NCBI GenBank assembly: GCA_026129335.1
Contig: JAHCIH010000001.1
Location: forward strand, 156,678-220,677
Source: Anaerolineales bacterium
GTDB lineage: Bacteria > Chloroflexota > Anaerolineae > Anaerolineales > UBA11579
Reading direction: 5' to 3'
Length of the DNA stretch: 64,000 bases
The notes beneath the pieces are model-generated. The model did no database searches, had not been told where the DNA came from, and worked only from the letters and a program-made list of their open reading frames with translations. Below are positions 54,358 through 63,496 of the stretch, piece by piece (the stretch's first letter is position 1; each line of letters begins with the position of its first letter). Made by a program: the position numbers and the translations under genes.

Positions 54358-54999
54358 ATGCAAACATTCACTTCAGGAGACAAACAACACCGCGGCTACC
54401 TGGCCCTGCCGCCCGGCGGCAGCGGCCCCGGTTTGCTGCTGCTGCACGCCTGGTGGGGACTGACCGACTTCTTCACTGAATTGGCCGATAAGTTCGCCGC
54501 CGAGGGCTTCGTGGTCTTCGCGCCGGATTTCTTCGCCGGTGCGCAGGCCTCCGAGGTCGCCGATGCCGAGAAGCTGGTCACCGCCGCCGAGGAGGATTTC
54601 CCCGCCATGCAGGCCCTGGCCGAGGGTGCGCTGGCCTACCTGCAGGCCCATCCCGCGGCCAGCGGCAAGCCCGCTGCGGTGGGCTTCTCGTTCGGCGCCG
54701 CGTATGCCTACGTGCTCGACCAGGCGCACCCGGATGCGCTGGGCAAAGTGGTGCTCTTCTACGGCATGGCCGGTATCGATGTGAGCAAGAGCCATGCACA
54801 GTACCTGGCCCACTTCGCCGAAGACGACCCCTACGAATCCACCGAGGAGGCGCGGGCCATGAATGCGCCCAACCTGCAGGTGCACATTTACCCAGGCACC
54901 GGGCACTGGTTCTTCGAGCACAACCGGCCAGATGCCTACGACGCCGAAGCCGCCGGGCTGGCTTGGGAACGCACCCTGGCGTTCCTCAAAGCGGCCTGA
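54358..54999 (+). CDS. Dienelactone-hydrolase-family protein
   Basis: 213 residues from the ATG at 54358 with AGGAGA 7 bases before; an upstream open frame runs through the Family B repeat and is not coding. Alpha/beta-hydrolase fold: oxyanion loop HAWWGLTDF, nucleophile in VGFSFGAAYAY, and the catalytic His in GTGHWFFE. The nucleophile is Ser where carboxymethylenebutenolidase has Cys. The substrate is unknown. It is separated from bioY by 41 bases. Confidence 0.85.
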   Translation: MQTFTSGDKQHRGYLALPPGGSGPGLLLLHAWWGLTDFFTELADKFAAEGFVVFAPDFFAGAQASEVADAEKLVTAAEEDFPAMQALAEGALAYLQAHPAASGKPAAVGFSFGAAYAYVLDQAHPDALGKVVLFYGMAGIDVSKSHAQYLAHFAEDDPYESTEEARAMNAPNLQVHIYPGTGHWFFEHNRPDAYDAEAAGLAWERTLAFLKAA

Positions 55000-55040
55000 T
55001 GTTATGATTGTTTCGATACTCGCCTTTTGAGGAGATGGCA

Positions 55041-55613
55041 ATGCAACAACAAGTCCTGGCTGAAAGAGTACTGGTCCGTTCCGGCGCCAAACCCGGCGCC
55101 CTGACCGACGGCCTGCTTATCCTGCTGAGCGCTTTGTTCATCGCTGCACTGGCGCAGGTGCGCATCCCCCTGCAGCCGGTGCCCATCACCGGCCAGACCC
55201 TGGCCGTGCTCTTGGTGGGCATGGCCCTGGGCAGCCGTCGCGGCCCCTTGGCCGTGCTGGCTTACCTGGGCATGGCCGCCGCCGGCCTGCCCTTCTTCAC
55301 CGGCGGGCAAGCGGGCCTGGCCTACATGGGCGGCCCCACCGGAGGCTACCTGGTGGGCTTCGTGGCCGCCGCCTGGCTGGTCGGCTGGCTGGCCGAGCGC
55401 GGCTGGGGCCGCAGCCTGGGCCTCACCCTGGCTGCCATGGCGCTGGGCAACCTGGCCATCTATGCATTCGGCATCAGCTGGCTGCAGACCCTGATGGGCG
55501 GCTGGCAGCCGGCGCTGGCGGCGGGTTTGTATCCCTTCCTTATAGGTGATACCATCAAGGCGCTCCTGGCTGCGCTGCTTTTGCCCGCAGCCTGGAAATT
55601 GGTCAAGAACTAA
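55041..55613 (+). CDS. bioY: Biotin transporter BioY
   Basis: 190 residues from the ATG at 55041, 6 bases after GAGGAG. Six membrane segments. VRIPLQPVPITGQTLAVLLVGMALGSRRG near residue 35 and AGLAYMGGPTGGYLVGFV near 92 are the family signatures. It is the substrate-binding subunit of an ECF-type biotin uptake system. The energising subunits (EcfA, EcfT) are not in the window. The start was set by the ribosome binding site. Confidence 0.92.
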   Translation: MQQQVLAERVLVRSGAKPGALTDGLLILLSALFIAALAQVRIPLQPVPITGQTLAVLLVGMALGSRRGPLAVLAYLGMAAAGLPFFTGGQAGLAYMGGPTGGYLVGFVAAAWLVGWLAERGWGRSLGLTLAAMALGNLAIYAFGISWLQTLMGGWQPALAAGLYPFLIGDTIKALLAALLLPAAWKLVKN

Positions 55614-55635
55614 GTAAGAAAGCAAGAGGAAGTAA

Positions 55636-56310
55636 ATGTCTCAACAAACCATTGATCTGCTGGACCTGTTCGGCGTTGCCGCCCAGGCCATCCAGCAAAA
55701 CCGCACTCAGCTCAACAAGGCGGACACCTACAATGGCAACCACGGCGACAACATGGCCGAGATCATGGAAGTGGTCCAGCAGGCGATGCGCGAGAAGAAA
55801 AACGCCGATGTGCCCAGCCAGCTGGAATACGCCGCGCAACTGGTGCGCCAAAAGAGCAACAGCGGCTCCGCCAATGTGCTCGCCGGCGGGCTGGCCCAGG
55901 CCGCCCAGCAGTTTCTCGGCGGCCAAACCCAAAACAAGAGCAAGGGCAGCGGCATCCCCATGGACCTGGCGCTGAGCCTGCTGATGACCATTCTCAACGG
56001 CGGAAACAAGAGCCAGAGTTCCGGCAGCCAGGACCTGGTCGGCAGCCTGTTGGGCAGCCTGGTCACCGGCATGTCCGGCAGCCAGAAGCCGGCGGCCAGC
56101 AGCAAGCAGGGCGGCGGCGCCGACCTGCTCAGCATGGGCCTGGACCTGCTGCAGGCTTCGCAGGAAGCCGGCATCGACGTGGGCCAGCTGGCTCAGACGC
56201 TGGTCTCCGGCACCGAGATGGGCAAGAGCGACCACCGCGCCCAGTCCGGCCAGCTGATCGCCAACGCTGCGCTCAAGATGCTGATGGCCAATATGGCCAA
56301 AGGCAAGTAG
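55636..56310 (+). CDS. Gln/Ser/Gly-rich protein with a DhaL-like NHGDNM motif
   Basis: 224 residues. Residues 20-45 read QNRTQLNKADTYNGNHGDNM, which recalls the metal/nucleotide loop NGDHGTNM of DhaL-type kinases. The middle (about 75-180) is rich in Gly/Ser/Gln, with LGGQTQNKSKGSG and SGSQDLVGSLLGSLVTG. There is no membrane segment or signal. Its function is unknown. An AAGAGGAAG site precedes the start, and a good terminator follows. Confidence 0.6.
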   Translation: MSQQTIDLLDLFGVAAQAIQQNRTQLNKADTYNGNHGDNMAEIMEVVQQAMREKKNADVPSQLEYAAQLVRQKSNSGSANVLAGGLAQAAQQFLGGQTQNKSKGSGIPMDLALSLLMTILNGGNKSQSSGSQDLVGSLLGSLVTGMSGSQKPAASSKQGGGADLLSMGLDLLQASQEAGIDVGQLAQTLVSGTEMGKSDHRAQSGQLIANAALKMLMANMAKGK

Positions 56311-56330
56311 CCGCCCCCCAACCACACAAA

Positions 56331-56358
56331 AAACGGACGCCAGCGGCGTCCGTTTTTG
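56331..56358 (+). terminator. Terminator after 55636-56310
   Basis: Stem ACGGACGCC / GGCGTCCGT with AGC loop, followed by TTTT. Confidence 0.9.
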
Positions 56359-56434
56359 TTTTCTCCCTGGCGTTAATCCACACGCTTGGGTTCGGGTTTA
56401 TACTTTGGCTCCAATCCCTGCAAACGAGGTTCTT

Positions 56435-58942
56435 ATGCGTCGTCTTGGCCGTATCCTGCTCGGTGTGCTCGCTCTCCTGGCTGTGCTTTTGGTGGTCGCG
56501 GGCATCTATGTGTACATTTCGATTGACGATTCTTTCCCCCAGACGGAAGGTGAAATCCAGCTCTCCGGCTTGAGCGCGCCGGTGGACGTCTACCGCGACG
56601 CGGCCGGCGTGCCGCACATCTTCGCCTCCAGCGAATACGACTTGTTCTTCGCCCAGGGCTATGTGCACGCCCAGGACCGCTTCTGGCAGATGGACTTCCA
56701 ACGCCACGTAGGCGCTGGACGGCTTTCCGAGATGCTCGGCAGCAACACCCTGGACACGGATATTTTCCTGCGCACGGTGGGCTGGGAGCGCGTCGCCCGC
56801 CAGGAGCTTGAAATGCTGGACGCGCAGACCCGTGACATGCTGCAAGCCTATGCCGACGGTGTGAACGCCTACCTGGCCGAGCGCAAAGGCCCCCAGATCT
56901 CTTTGGAATACCTTTTCCTGAGCTTGCTCAACCCCGGTTACCAGCCGGCGCCCTGGGAGCCGCTGAACACGCTCACCTGGGGCAAGGCGATGGCCTGGGA
57001 CCTGCGCGACAACATGGACAACGAAATCGAGCGCGCCATCCTGTCCAGCACGCTGCCGCCCGAGCGCATCGCAGAACTCTTCCCGCCATATCCCGAAGAC
57101 CACCCGCTGATCCTGCCGGAATATGAGTTTACCGGCGAAGCGATCATGACCGAGATCCAGAACCAACCCGGCCTGCCGGAGGCCCTGGGGCCGCTGCTCG
57201 CCGGGGTGCAGCGCAACATGGCCGCTGTGGACGGCTGGCTGGGCGGCGAACCGCAGGCGCAGCTGGGCTCCAACAGCTGGGTCATCTCCGGCGAGCACTC
57301 CGCCAGTGGCATGCCGCTGTTCGCCAACGACCCGCACCTGGGCGCCAGCATGCCCTCCATCTGGTACCAGGTGGGCCTGCACTGCGCGCCCAAGGGGCCG
57401 GACTGTGACTTCGACGTTGTCGGCGTCTCCTTCCCCGGCGCGCCCGGCGTGGTCATCGGCCACAACGAGCGCATCGCCTGGGGCTTGACCAACGTGGGCG
57501 CGGATGTGATGGACCTGTACATCATCCGGGTCAACCCGGACAACGAGAACCAGTACGAAGTGAACGGCCTGTGGCTGGATATGGAAGTGGTCCACGAGGA
57601 GATCCGCATCGGCAGCGCCGACACGATGGACCTGCCGGTGCGCATCACCCACTTCGGCCCGATCATCTCCGATGCCTACGGCCCGCTGCGGGATATCCAC
57701 GAAACCTCCGGCATCAACCTGCCGTCGGACTACGCCATCGCCTTGAGCTGGACGGCGCTGGAGCCGGGCAACACCCTGCAGTCCATCCTCAAGATCAACC
57801 GCGCTCAGAACTTCGATGAATTCCGCCAAGCGGCGCGCGAGTTTGTGGCGCCTTCCCAGAACCTGCTCTACGCGGATGTGGACGGCAACATCGGTTACCA
57901 GCTGCCCGGGCACATCCCGCTGCGCGCCTCTGACGGGCGCTATCCCATGCCGGGCTGGGTGGATACCTTTGCCTGGCAGGGCTACATCCCCTTTGAGCAC
58001 CTGCCCTATGCGCTCAACCCCGAAGCCGGCTACATCGTGGCGGCCAACAACGCCATCGTCGGGCCGGACTATCCCTTCGCCATCGTGGATACTTGGGATT
58101 ATGGCTATCGCGCCATGCGCATCGAGGAGCTGATCCTGGCCGCCCCCGGCCCGATCGACACCAGCTACTACCAGCAGATGCTTTTCGACAATGCCAACCT
58201 GGGCGCGCTGGAGATCATCCCCAGCCTGGCGCCTTTGCAGTTTGCCGACCCGCGCACCGCGGCTCTGCGTGACGAGCTACTCGCTTGGAACGGCGACCAG
58301 GGCAGCGATTCCTCGCAGGCGCTGCTGTTCAACTACTTTTGGCGGCAGCTGCTGGCGGACATCTTCCACGATGAGCTTCCCGAGGACTACCGCCCGGGCG
58401 GCGGTTCGCCCGCCTTTACCACTGTGAAGAGCCTGCTGGCTGACCCGACCAACCTCTGGTGGGACGACACGAGCACCGCGGCGAAAGAGACCCGCGACGA
58501 GGTCCTCACCGCGGCCTTCGAAACCGCGCTGGCCGACCTCAGCGCCAGCCACGGCAGTGACCCGGCAGGCTGGGCCTGGGGCCACGAGCACACCATCACC
58601 TTCGAGCATGAGGTGATGGGCAGTTTCCCGCTGATCAATCGCCTCTTCGACCGCGGGCCGTTCCCGGTCAGCGGCGGTAGCTCCATCGTCAACGCCACCA
58701 ACTGGAATGCCAGCAGCGGCACCTTTGCGGTGACCAGCCTGCCCTCCAAGCGCAGCATCTTCGATCTGGCGGACTGGGATGCTTCCTGGCAGATCCACAT
58801 CACCGGCCAGTCCGGCCACGCCTACGCCCCGCATTACATCGACATGGCTGAGCCCTGGGCGGCCGGCCAGATGAACCCGCTGCCCTGGACGCGCAGCAGC
58901 GTGGAAGCCGCCGCCGCAGTCCACCTGCGGCTGCTCCCCTAG
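56435..58942 (+). CDS. Penicillin acylase-family N-terminal nucleophile hydrolase
   Basis: 835 residues from the ATG at 56435, with ACGAGGT 5 bases before. An N-terminal membrane segment or signal (residues 7-30). The alpha part has FFAQGYVHAQDRFWQMDFQRHVGAGRLSE near 80. The beta chain starts at the Ser of LGSNSWVISGEHSASG near 283, the autoprocessing and catalytic nucleophile. NDPHL and GVSFPGAPGVVIGHNERIAWGLTNVG are further signatures. It hydrolyses amide bonds of unknown substrates, such as N-acyl compounds or quorum-sensing lactones. It is likely membrane-anchored and outside the cell. Confidence 0.93.
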   Translation: MRRLGRILLGVLALLAVLLVVAGIYVYISIDDSFPQTEGEIQLSGLSAPVDVYRDAAGVPHIFASSEYDLFFAQGYVHAQDRFWQMDFQRHVGAGRLSEMLGSNTLDTDIFLRTVGWERVARQELEMLDAQTRDMLQAYADGVNAYLAERKGPQISLEYLFLSLLNPGYQPAPWEPLNTLTWGKAMAWDLRDNMDNEIERAILSSTLPPERIAELFPPYPEDHPLILPEYEFTGEAIMTEIQNQPGLPEALGPLLAGVQRNMAAVDGWLGGEPQAQLGSNSWVISGEHSASGMPLFANDPHLGASMPSIWYQVGLHCAPKGPDCDFDVVGVSFPGAPGVVIGHNERIAWGLTNVGADVMDLYIIRVNPDNENQYEVNGLWLDMEVVHEEIRIGSADTMDLPVRITHFGPIISDAYGPLRDIHETSGINLPSDYAIALSWTALEPGNTLQSILKINRAQNFDEFRQAAREFVAPSQNLLYADVDGNIGYQLPGHIPLRASDGRYPMPGWVDTFAWQGYIPFEHLPYALNPEAGYIVAANNAIVGPDYPFAIVDTWDYGYRAMRIEELILAAPGPIDTSYYQQMLFDNANLGALEIIPSLAPLQFADPRTAALRDELLAWNGDQGSDSSQALLFNYFWRQLLADIFHDELPEDYRPGGGSPAFTTVKSLLADPTNLWWDDTSTAAKETRDEVLTAAFETALADLSASHGSDPAGWAWGHEHTITFEHEVMGSFPLINRLFDRGPFPVSGGSSIVNATNWNASSGTFAVTSLPSKRSIFDLADWDASWQIHITGQSGHAYAPHYIDMAEPWAAGQMNPLPWTRSSVEAAAAVHLRLLP

Positions 58943-58948
58943 CCAACA

Positions 58949-58983
58949 AAAAAAAGCCCCTGCAACTGCAGGGGCTTTTTTTT
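58949..58983. terminator. Shared terminator of the acylase and DedA genes
   Basis: Stem GCCCCTGCA / TGCAGGGGC around AC, flanked by long A and T runs on both sides. Confidence 0.92.
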
Positions 58984-58987
58984 GGTG

Positions 58988-59665
58988 TTACTTTTTGCGG
59001 GTAATCCGCTCGACCATCACCATGCCGGTGCCGCGCTTGCGCAGGTAGTAGAAGTAGGCGATGCCCGCCGCCATCATCAGCGCCAGGACGAAATAGCCGA
59101 TGCCTTCCATGCTTTCGAAGCCCTCGCTGACCGAGGTGGCTGCCTGCAGGCTGGTGTAGCCGAAATACAGGTACAGCACATTGCGTACCAAGGTGCCCAG
59201 CAGGGTGTAGAGCAGATAGGAGCGCAGGTTGAGTTTGATCAGCCCGGCCACCAGGGATACCGGCGCAGTGGGGATGATCGGGATGGCGCGCAGTAGAAAG
59301 ATGACCAGGCCATCCCGGCGGCCTTTGTTCAGGTGCGCGCCAAAGCCTTCTACCTCGGCGGAGGAGATGCCCAGGTACTTGCCAAAGCGGCCCAGTACGA
59401 TGTCTTCGCCCAGGTCGGCGAGAATGTAGACCACCCAGCTGCCCAGCGTCTTGCTGATGCCGCCGATGACCGCCAGCCAGCCGAGATACAGTACCGGGTG
59501 GCCGGCGGAGGCGGCCAGCGAGCCGGCCAGGGTCATCACCAGCGGTGAGGGGATCGGGGCAATGACCTCCTCCACAAAAGCCGCCACGATGGTGAACAGC
59601 GGCAGCGGCAGGCTGGTCGCCATTGTGTGCAGCAGATCGATCATTGCGTCGAGAATTTGAGACAT
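58988..59665 (-). CDS. DedA-family membrane protein
   Basis: 225 residues with about five hydrophobic segments. VEEVIAPIPSPLVMTLAGSLA near 30 and LLRAIPIIPTAPVSLVAGLIKLNLRSYLLYTLLG near 130 are DedA (SNARE-associated) signatures. DedA proteins are thought to flip undecaprenyl phosphate or phospholipids. It is the third gene of a unit with the PrsW gene (22 bases upstream) and the folding lipoprotein. Confidence 0.85.
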   Translation of the reverse strand: MSQILDAMIDLLHTMATSLPLPLFTIVAAFVEEVIAPIPSPLVMTLAGSLAASAGHPVLYLGWLAVIGGISKTLGSWVVYILADLGEDIVLGRFGKYLGISSAEVEGFGAHLNKGRRDGLVIFLLRAIPIIPTAPVSLVAGLIKLNLRSYLLYTLLGTLVRNVLYLYFGYTSLQAATSVSEGFESMEGIGYFVLALMMAAGIAYFYYLRKRGTGMVMVERITRKK

Positions 59666-59687
59666 GTGCTAAATAAGCTCCTTGTTG

Positions 59688-60884
59688 TCAGGCGTTTGGA
59701 TCGCTTCTTAGTTTGCGGTTGATGCGCCAGATAAAGTAGGCGCAGCTGATGCCCAGCACAGCCAATAATACCGAGGCCACCGCGGCGAATTCCACCGGCA
59801 CCAGCCCGCCGGGGATTATCTCACTGATCGCCCCCGCGGCGCTGAGCAGCACCAGGCCATTCCACAGGGCGTGAATGAAGATGATCAGGCCGAATACGGC
59901 CAGCAGGCCGCCGTATTTGCGCTGCTGTTTGAAGCGCACTGCAGCGTAGCCGCCCAGCCCGGCGGTGAGGATGTGCATGGCGCTGGCCCCGCCGCGGGCC
60001 GCGGCGGCCAGCACCAGCGTATCCGCCGGGGCGCTGAGGAACAGGTTTTCGGCCAGGGCGAAGCCCGCCCCGCCCAGCGCGCCGAGGGCGAAGCCGTCGG
60101 CGCGGCTCAGCGGCCGGCGCAGCAGCAGGTACGCTGCCAGAGGCTTGAACAGCTCTTCGATGATCGGCACCATCACAGACAGGGCGAAGAAAGCGGCCAG
60201 CAAAATCACCGGGTCGTTGAAGAAGGGCGCTATCAGGCTGAGGTCTTCTTCCACCAGGCTCACCGGCGCATCCATCAGCGCTTGCAGCGCCTGGCTGAGC
60301 TGCGGCGAGAGCTGGACGTATATCGCCAGCACGATGAGCAGGGCGATGCCGGCCAATATCTCCAGGATGAAGGCGATGGCCGGCACGCCCACCAGGCCGC
60401 TGGTCAGCGCCCCCCACACCCGCTGGGCTGAGCCGAGCTGCAAACCGTGCAGGGCCAGCCAGGCCAACCAGACCACCACCAGCACCGCAGGCACCAGGTA
60501 GAGCAATGCGACCAACCACTCCAGGCCGGCTTGCAGCGCCCAGTGGCTGGCGACCAGCGCCAGGGGCAGCGCGAGGATCGCGTAGCCGAACCGGCTGCCG
60601 AATGCCCGGAACCCCTGCGCCGGCAGGTTGAGTATGCGCCGCAGGGCATGCCAGGCGGAAGGCGCCAGCGCCAGGCAGGCGGCCAGGGTGCCCAGAAAGG
60701 TGGTGAGCACGAACAGCGGCTCCTGGCCGATCGTTCCCAGCCAGGGCGCCAGAAGCGTGTTGAGCGCCAGCCCCAAAATCAGCGTCAGACCGCCGGCTAC
60801 CATCAAGCCGCTGCAGCCGAACTGCAGCAGGGTCAGCCAGTCAAAAGGGACCGGCTTGCTGGGTTGTATTTTGGGCGTGGTCAA
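59688..60884 (-). CDS. PrsW-family intramembrane metalloprotease
   Basis: 398 residues with about ten membrane segments. The PrsW signatures are all present in the C-terminal half: VPIIEELFKPLAAYLLLR near 258 with the EExxK, GFALAENLFLS near 293 and MHILTAGLGGYAAV near 322, followed by IHALWNGLVLL near 351 that provides another His. These Glu and His residues bind the catalytic metal. Family members cut membrane-embedded anti-sigma factors. No sigma factor is encoded next to it. Its ATG overlaps the stop of the folding lipoprotein gene. Confidence 0.85.
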   Translation of the reverse strand: MTTPKIQPSKPVPFDWLTLLQFGCSGLMVAGGLTLILGLALNTLLAPWLGTIGQEPLFVLTTFLGTLAACLALAPSAWHALRRILNLPAQGFRAFGSRFGYAILALPLALVASHWALQAGLEWLVALLYLVPAVLVVVWLAWLALHGLQLGSAQRVWGALTSGLVGVPAIAFILEILAGIALLIVLAIYVQLSPQLSQALQALMDAPVSLVEEDLSLIAPFFNDPVILLAAFFALSVMVPIIEELFKPLAAYLLLRRPLSRADGFALGALGGAGFALAENLFLSAPADTLVLAAAARGGASAMHILTAGLGGYAAVRFKQQRKYGGLLAVFGLIIFIHALWNGLVLLSAAGAISEIIPGGLVPVEFAAVASVLLAVLGISCAYFIWRINRKLRSDPNA

Positions 60885-62128
60885 TGGACCTCAATGCTGA
60901 CGCCGTAGAGCATGTCCCCCGGAGGTAGGCCAGCATTTTGGGAAACGTCCCGGTGGGTGAGCTGCAGGGCAACATCCATGCCCTGAATGACTTCGCCGAA
61001 AATGGTGTAGCCGCCATCCAGGTGCGGCGCGGGGCCAAAGGTGATGAAAAACTGGCTGCCGTTGGCGGTGGGGCCGGAGTTGGCCATAGCAAACAGGCCG
61101 GCGCGGTCGAACTTCAGGTTGGGATCGGTTTCGATGGCGAAGAAGTAGCCCGGGTCGCCGTATCCGGTGTTGGAGGGGTCGCCGGACTGGGCCACGAAGC
61201 CGGGGATGACCCGGTGGAAAGTGATGTTCTCGAACCAGCCCTGCTCCACCAGGAAGACGAAACTGTTCACCGCCATCGGCGCCACTTCCGGCATCAGCTG
61301 CACCACGATGTCGCCCTTCTCGGTGTGCAGGGTGGCGGTGTAGCTGGCCCCGGGTTGCAGGGCCATCGGCGGGCAGCTATGGAACTGGCGCGCGGTGAGC
61401 AGCTTGGCCTGGATGATGTTGTCCAGGCTGAAGATGTCAAGCGGCCCGCCGTAGTACAGCGATTCGTTGATCACCAGGAAGGGCGTGCCCGGCAGGCCGA
61501 TCTCCTGGCCCTCGTCCCAGGCGGCTTGCGCCAGGGCGACCAGCTCTTCACTGTACAAGTCGTCTGTAAATTGCGCCGCGTCCAGTTCCAACTGGCGGGC
61601 GGCGTCCGCCAGCCAGGCCTCAAAGCCGGCCTCGTCCAGCGCAGACCATTCGGGCTGCTCGGCGAAGAGCAGGTCGTGCATCTCCCAGAACTTGCCCTGA
61701 CGCCCGGCCGCCTCGGCGGCCTGCGTCGCCAGGGCGGCCTTGGCGTGCAGCGGCTGCTCCGCCGAGCCGATCAGCGGGTAATGGCGGTAGACCACGCGCA
61801 AATCGTCGGGGTAGCGTGCCAACAACTGGTCGAGCACGCCGCTCAGCTGGGCGCAGAAGATGCACTCGAAATCGCTGTATTCCAGGATGGTGATCGCCGC
61901 ATCTTCCGGGCCTTGTTGCCAGTCGGCGGCGCGGATCGCATCGAAGGGCAGGCCGGCCAGGTAGTCGCCGCCGGCCGGCGGGCTGGTCACCGCGGTGCAC
62001 ACCGCCGGCGGATAGCCGGATGGGGCGGCGAGCTGCGTTTCAACCGGCTCGGCGACCTCAACCGGGGTGGGGGCCGGTGCGGCGCAGGCGGCCAACATAA
62101 GGATGAGTGCAAACAGGGGGAGACGCAT
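60881..62128 (-). CDS. Lipoprotein with DsbA-like thioredoxin and cyclophilin domains
   Basis: 415 residues. Lipobox LAAC at 13-16. Residues 60-225 are a DsbA-like thioredoxin with the active site ECIFC near 92-96, and residues 250-415 are a cyclophilin (GDIVVQLMPEVAPMAVNSFV, FHRVIPGFVAQSGDPSNTGYG, ANGSQFFITFGPAPHLDGGYTIFG with the catalytic Arg/Phe/Gln/Trp positions). It would catalyse disulfide exchange and proline isomerisation of exported proteins. The start is at the ATG at 62128, with TACAAT ending 8 bases before and no ribosome binding site. Its stop overlaps the PrsW gene start by 4 bases. Confidence 0.88.
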   Translation of the reverse strand: MRLPLFALILMLAACAAPAPTPVEVAEPVETQLAAPSGYPPAVCTAVTSPPAGGDYLAGLPFDAIRAADWQQGPEDAAITILEYSDFECIFCAQLSGVLDQLLARYPDDLRVVYRHYPLIGSAEQPLHAKAALATQAAEAAGRQGKFWEMHDLLFAEQPEWSALDEAGFEAWLADAARQLELDAAQFTDDLYSEELVALAQAAWDEGQEIGLPGTPFLVINESLYYGGPLDIFSLDNIIQAKLLTARQFHSCPPMALQPGASYTATLHTEKGDIVVQLMPEVAPMAVNSFVFLVEQGWFENITFHRVIPGFVAQSGDPSNTGYGDPGYFFAIETDPNLKFDRAGLFAMANSGPTANGSQFFITFGPAPHLDGGYTIFGEVIQGMDVALQLTHRDVSQNAGLPPGDMLYGVSIEVH

Positions 62129-62142
62129 AGAGGCGAATTGTA
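62129..62142 (-). promoter_or_regulatory. -10 element abutting the DsbA-cyclophilin start
   Basis: TACAAT at 62142..62137 followed by TCGCCTCT and the ATG; the gap is 8 bases. No -35 is evident. Confidence 0.4.
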
Positions 62143-62179
62143 GCCTGAAAGCCGCGGCGTTGAACGGATGGGCCGCGGG

Positions 62180-63427
62180 CTAACTTTCCGGCACGGCGAG
62201 CAGGCTCTGCAAACCTTCGAAAGAAGTCAGCCAGGCCATGCGGCCCACGAAATCTTTCAGGCTGGGGCTGAGCGCGTACAGCTCGCGCACCGCGGCGCCC
62301 ACCGGGTCGGCCCCCGCCGGGCCGGTGGGGCTGTCGGCGTAGCTGCCGTAAAAGGCAAAGTAGGCCTGGTTCAGCTTGCGGATGGCGAAGCCGTGCTCCC
62401 AAAAGAACAGGCGCCGCGCTTCCATATAGGCTTCAGCCTCGTCAATCTGCCCCGCTTCCAGCAGGGCGTCCACCTGCAGGCGGGTCTCGTGCATCTCGGC
62501 GCGGAAGTCGAAGACAGGCGGTGGGGGTGGCCCGGCCGGCGGCTCCTCGGGGCTGGTCTGCGGTTCGACAGGCGGCGGAGGTGGCGGCAACCGCTCCGGG
62601 TAGTAGCGGGCGATGACCGCCTCACCCACTTGGCGGCCGGCCAGGGTGGCGGTGGTCTCGTTCATCGTGGTCAGTTCACGGCTGTGGTAGTACAGGAAAC
62701 CCAGCGGCCGCAGGGTCAGGTAGTTGTGCAGCCACTCATGGGCAATCGTCTCGACCAGCCAGTTGAGATTGCTGGTCTGCGCCACCATGGTGGGGTAGAC
62801 GCCGATGCCCCCTACCGGAACGACCAGAGCGGAGACATCCATGCCGGCGGTGACTTCATCCTCGATGCGGATGTGGTCCGCCAGGGTCAACTCCGTGCGC
62901 AGTGAAATGTTGTGCTGTTGGGCGATGTGGTCACGCGGCGAAACGATCAGCGCCCAGGGTAGCGGCGTGCTGTGGTACAGCAGTGGCGGGAAGACCGCGA
63001 AGCCCTCCTCGGCGAAGACCGCGCTGACCTGCGCCTGCAGGATGCTCTCGGCCAGCGGGGCGGCCTGCTCACGCAGCGTGTAGAGCCGCTCCAACTCGGC
63101 GGCCAGCGCGTCCCGCTCGGATGGTGTGGAGGCGGGGTCGGCGTGCAGGCGGCGCAGTTGCTCCTCCGCGTTTAGGATGTGCTGCACCAGCGCCATCGTG
63201 GCGCGCACATGCTCGCTTTGCGCTTCCGTGTCCAGGAAGCGATGGGGCGCCTGGGTTGCCTGGCCCAGTTTGAGTGCCGCGGCGCGCGCAATCCACGACA
63301 AATAGTCAAACTCGGTGTCCCAGGTGTAGTGGCGGATGCCCGCCTCAGGCCCCGGCATACGCAGCTCTGAGGCGGTGGGCGTGAGGCTGAGCACCAAGGC
63401 GATCAACAGGCTGGCGAAGCGGCGCAT
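62180..63427 (-). CDS. Exported protein with HExxH metalloprotease-like motif
   Basis: 415 residues from the ATG at 63427; the upstream open part has no role. Signal peptide at 1-20 (FASLLIALVLSLTPTASE). LNWLVETIAHEWLHNYLTLRPLG near 215 carries the HEWLH zinc motif, and MNETTATLAGRQVGEAVI near 252 supplies a possible third ligand Glu in a gluzincin-like arrangement. A Pro-rich linker (about 277-303, PPPPPVEPQ) precedes a helical C-terminal region. Its substrate is unknown. A TATCAT element ends 7 bases before the ATG. Confidence 0.72.
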   Translation of the reverse strand: MRRFASLLIALVLSLTPTASELRMPGPEAGIRHYTWDTEFDYLSWIARAAALKLGQATQAPHRFLDTEAQSEHVRATMALVQHILNAEEQLRRLHADPASTPSERDALAAELERLYTLREQAAPLAESILQAQVSAVFAEEGFAVFPPLLYHSTPLPWALIVSPRDHIAQQHNISLRTELTLADHIRIEDEVTAGMDVSALVVPVGGIGVYPTMVAQTSNLNWLVETIAHEWLHNYLTLRPLGFLYYHSRELTTMNETTATLAGRQVGEAVIARYYPERLPPPPPPVEPQTSPEEPPAGPPPPPVFDFRAEMHETRLQVDALLEAGQIDEAEAYMEARRLFFWEHGFAIRKLNQAYFAFYGSYADSPTGPAGADPVGAAVRELYALSPSLKDFVGRMAWLTSFEGLQSLLAVPES

Positions 63428-63496
63428 GCGAGCGATGATACTGGGCGCGAATCGGGACGTCAAATCGGCGAAGGCCGGGTGCTATAATCGCCGCGC
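63428..63496. promoter_or_regulatory. Divergent leaderless promoter pair
   Basis: In 69 bases, TATCAT at 63440..63435 (minus) ends 7 bases before the metalloprotease ATG, and TATAAT at 63483-63488 (plus) ends 8 bases before the epimerase ATG. No ribosome binding site is seen for either. Confidence 0.55.
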
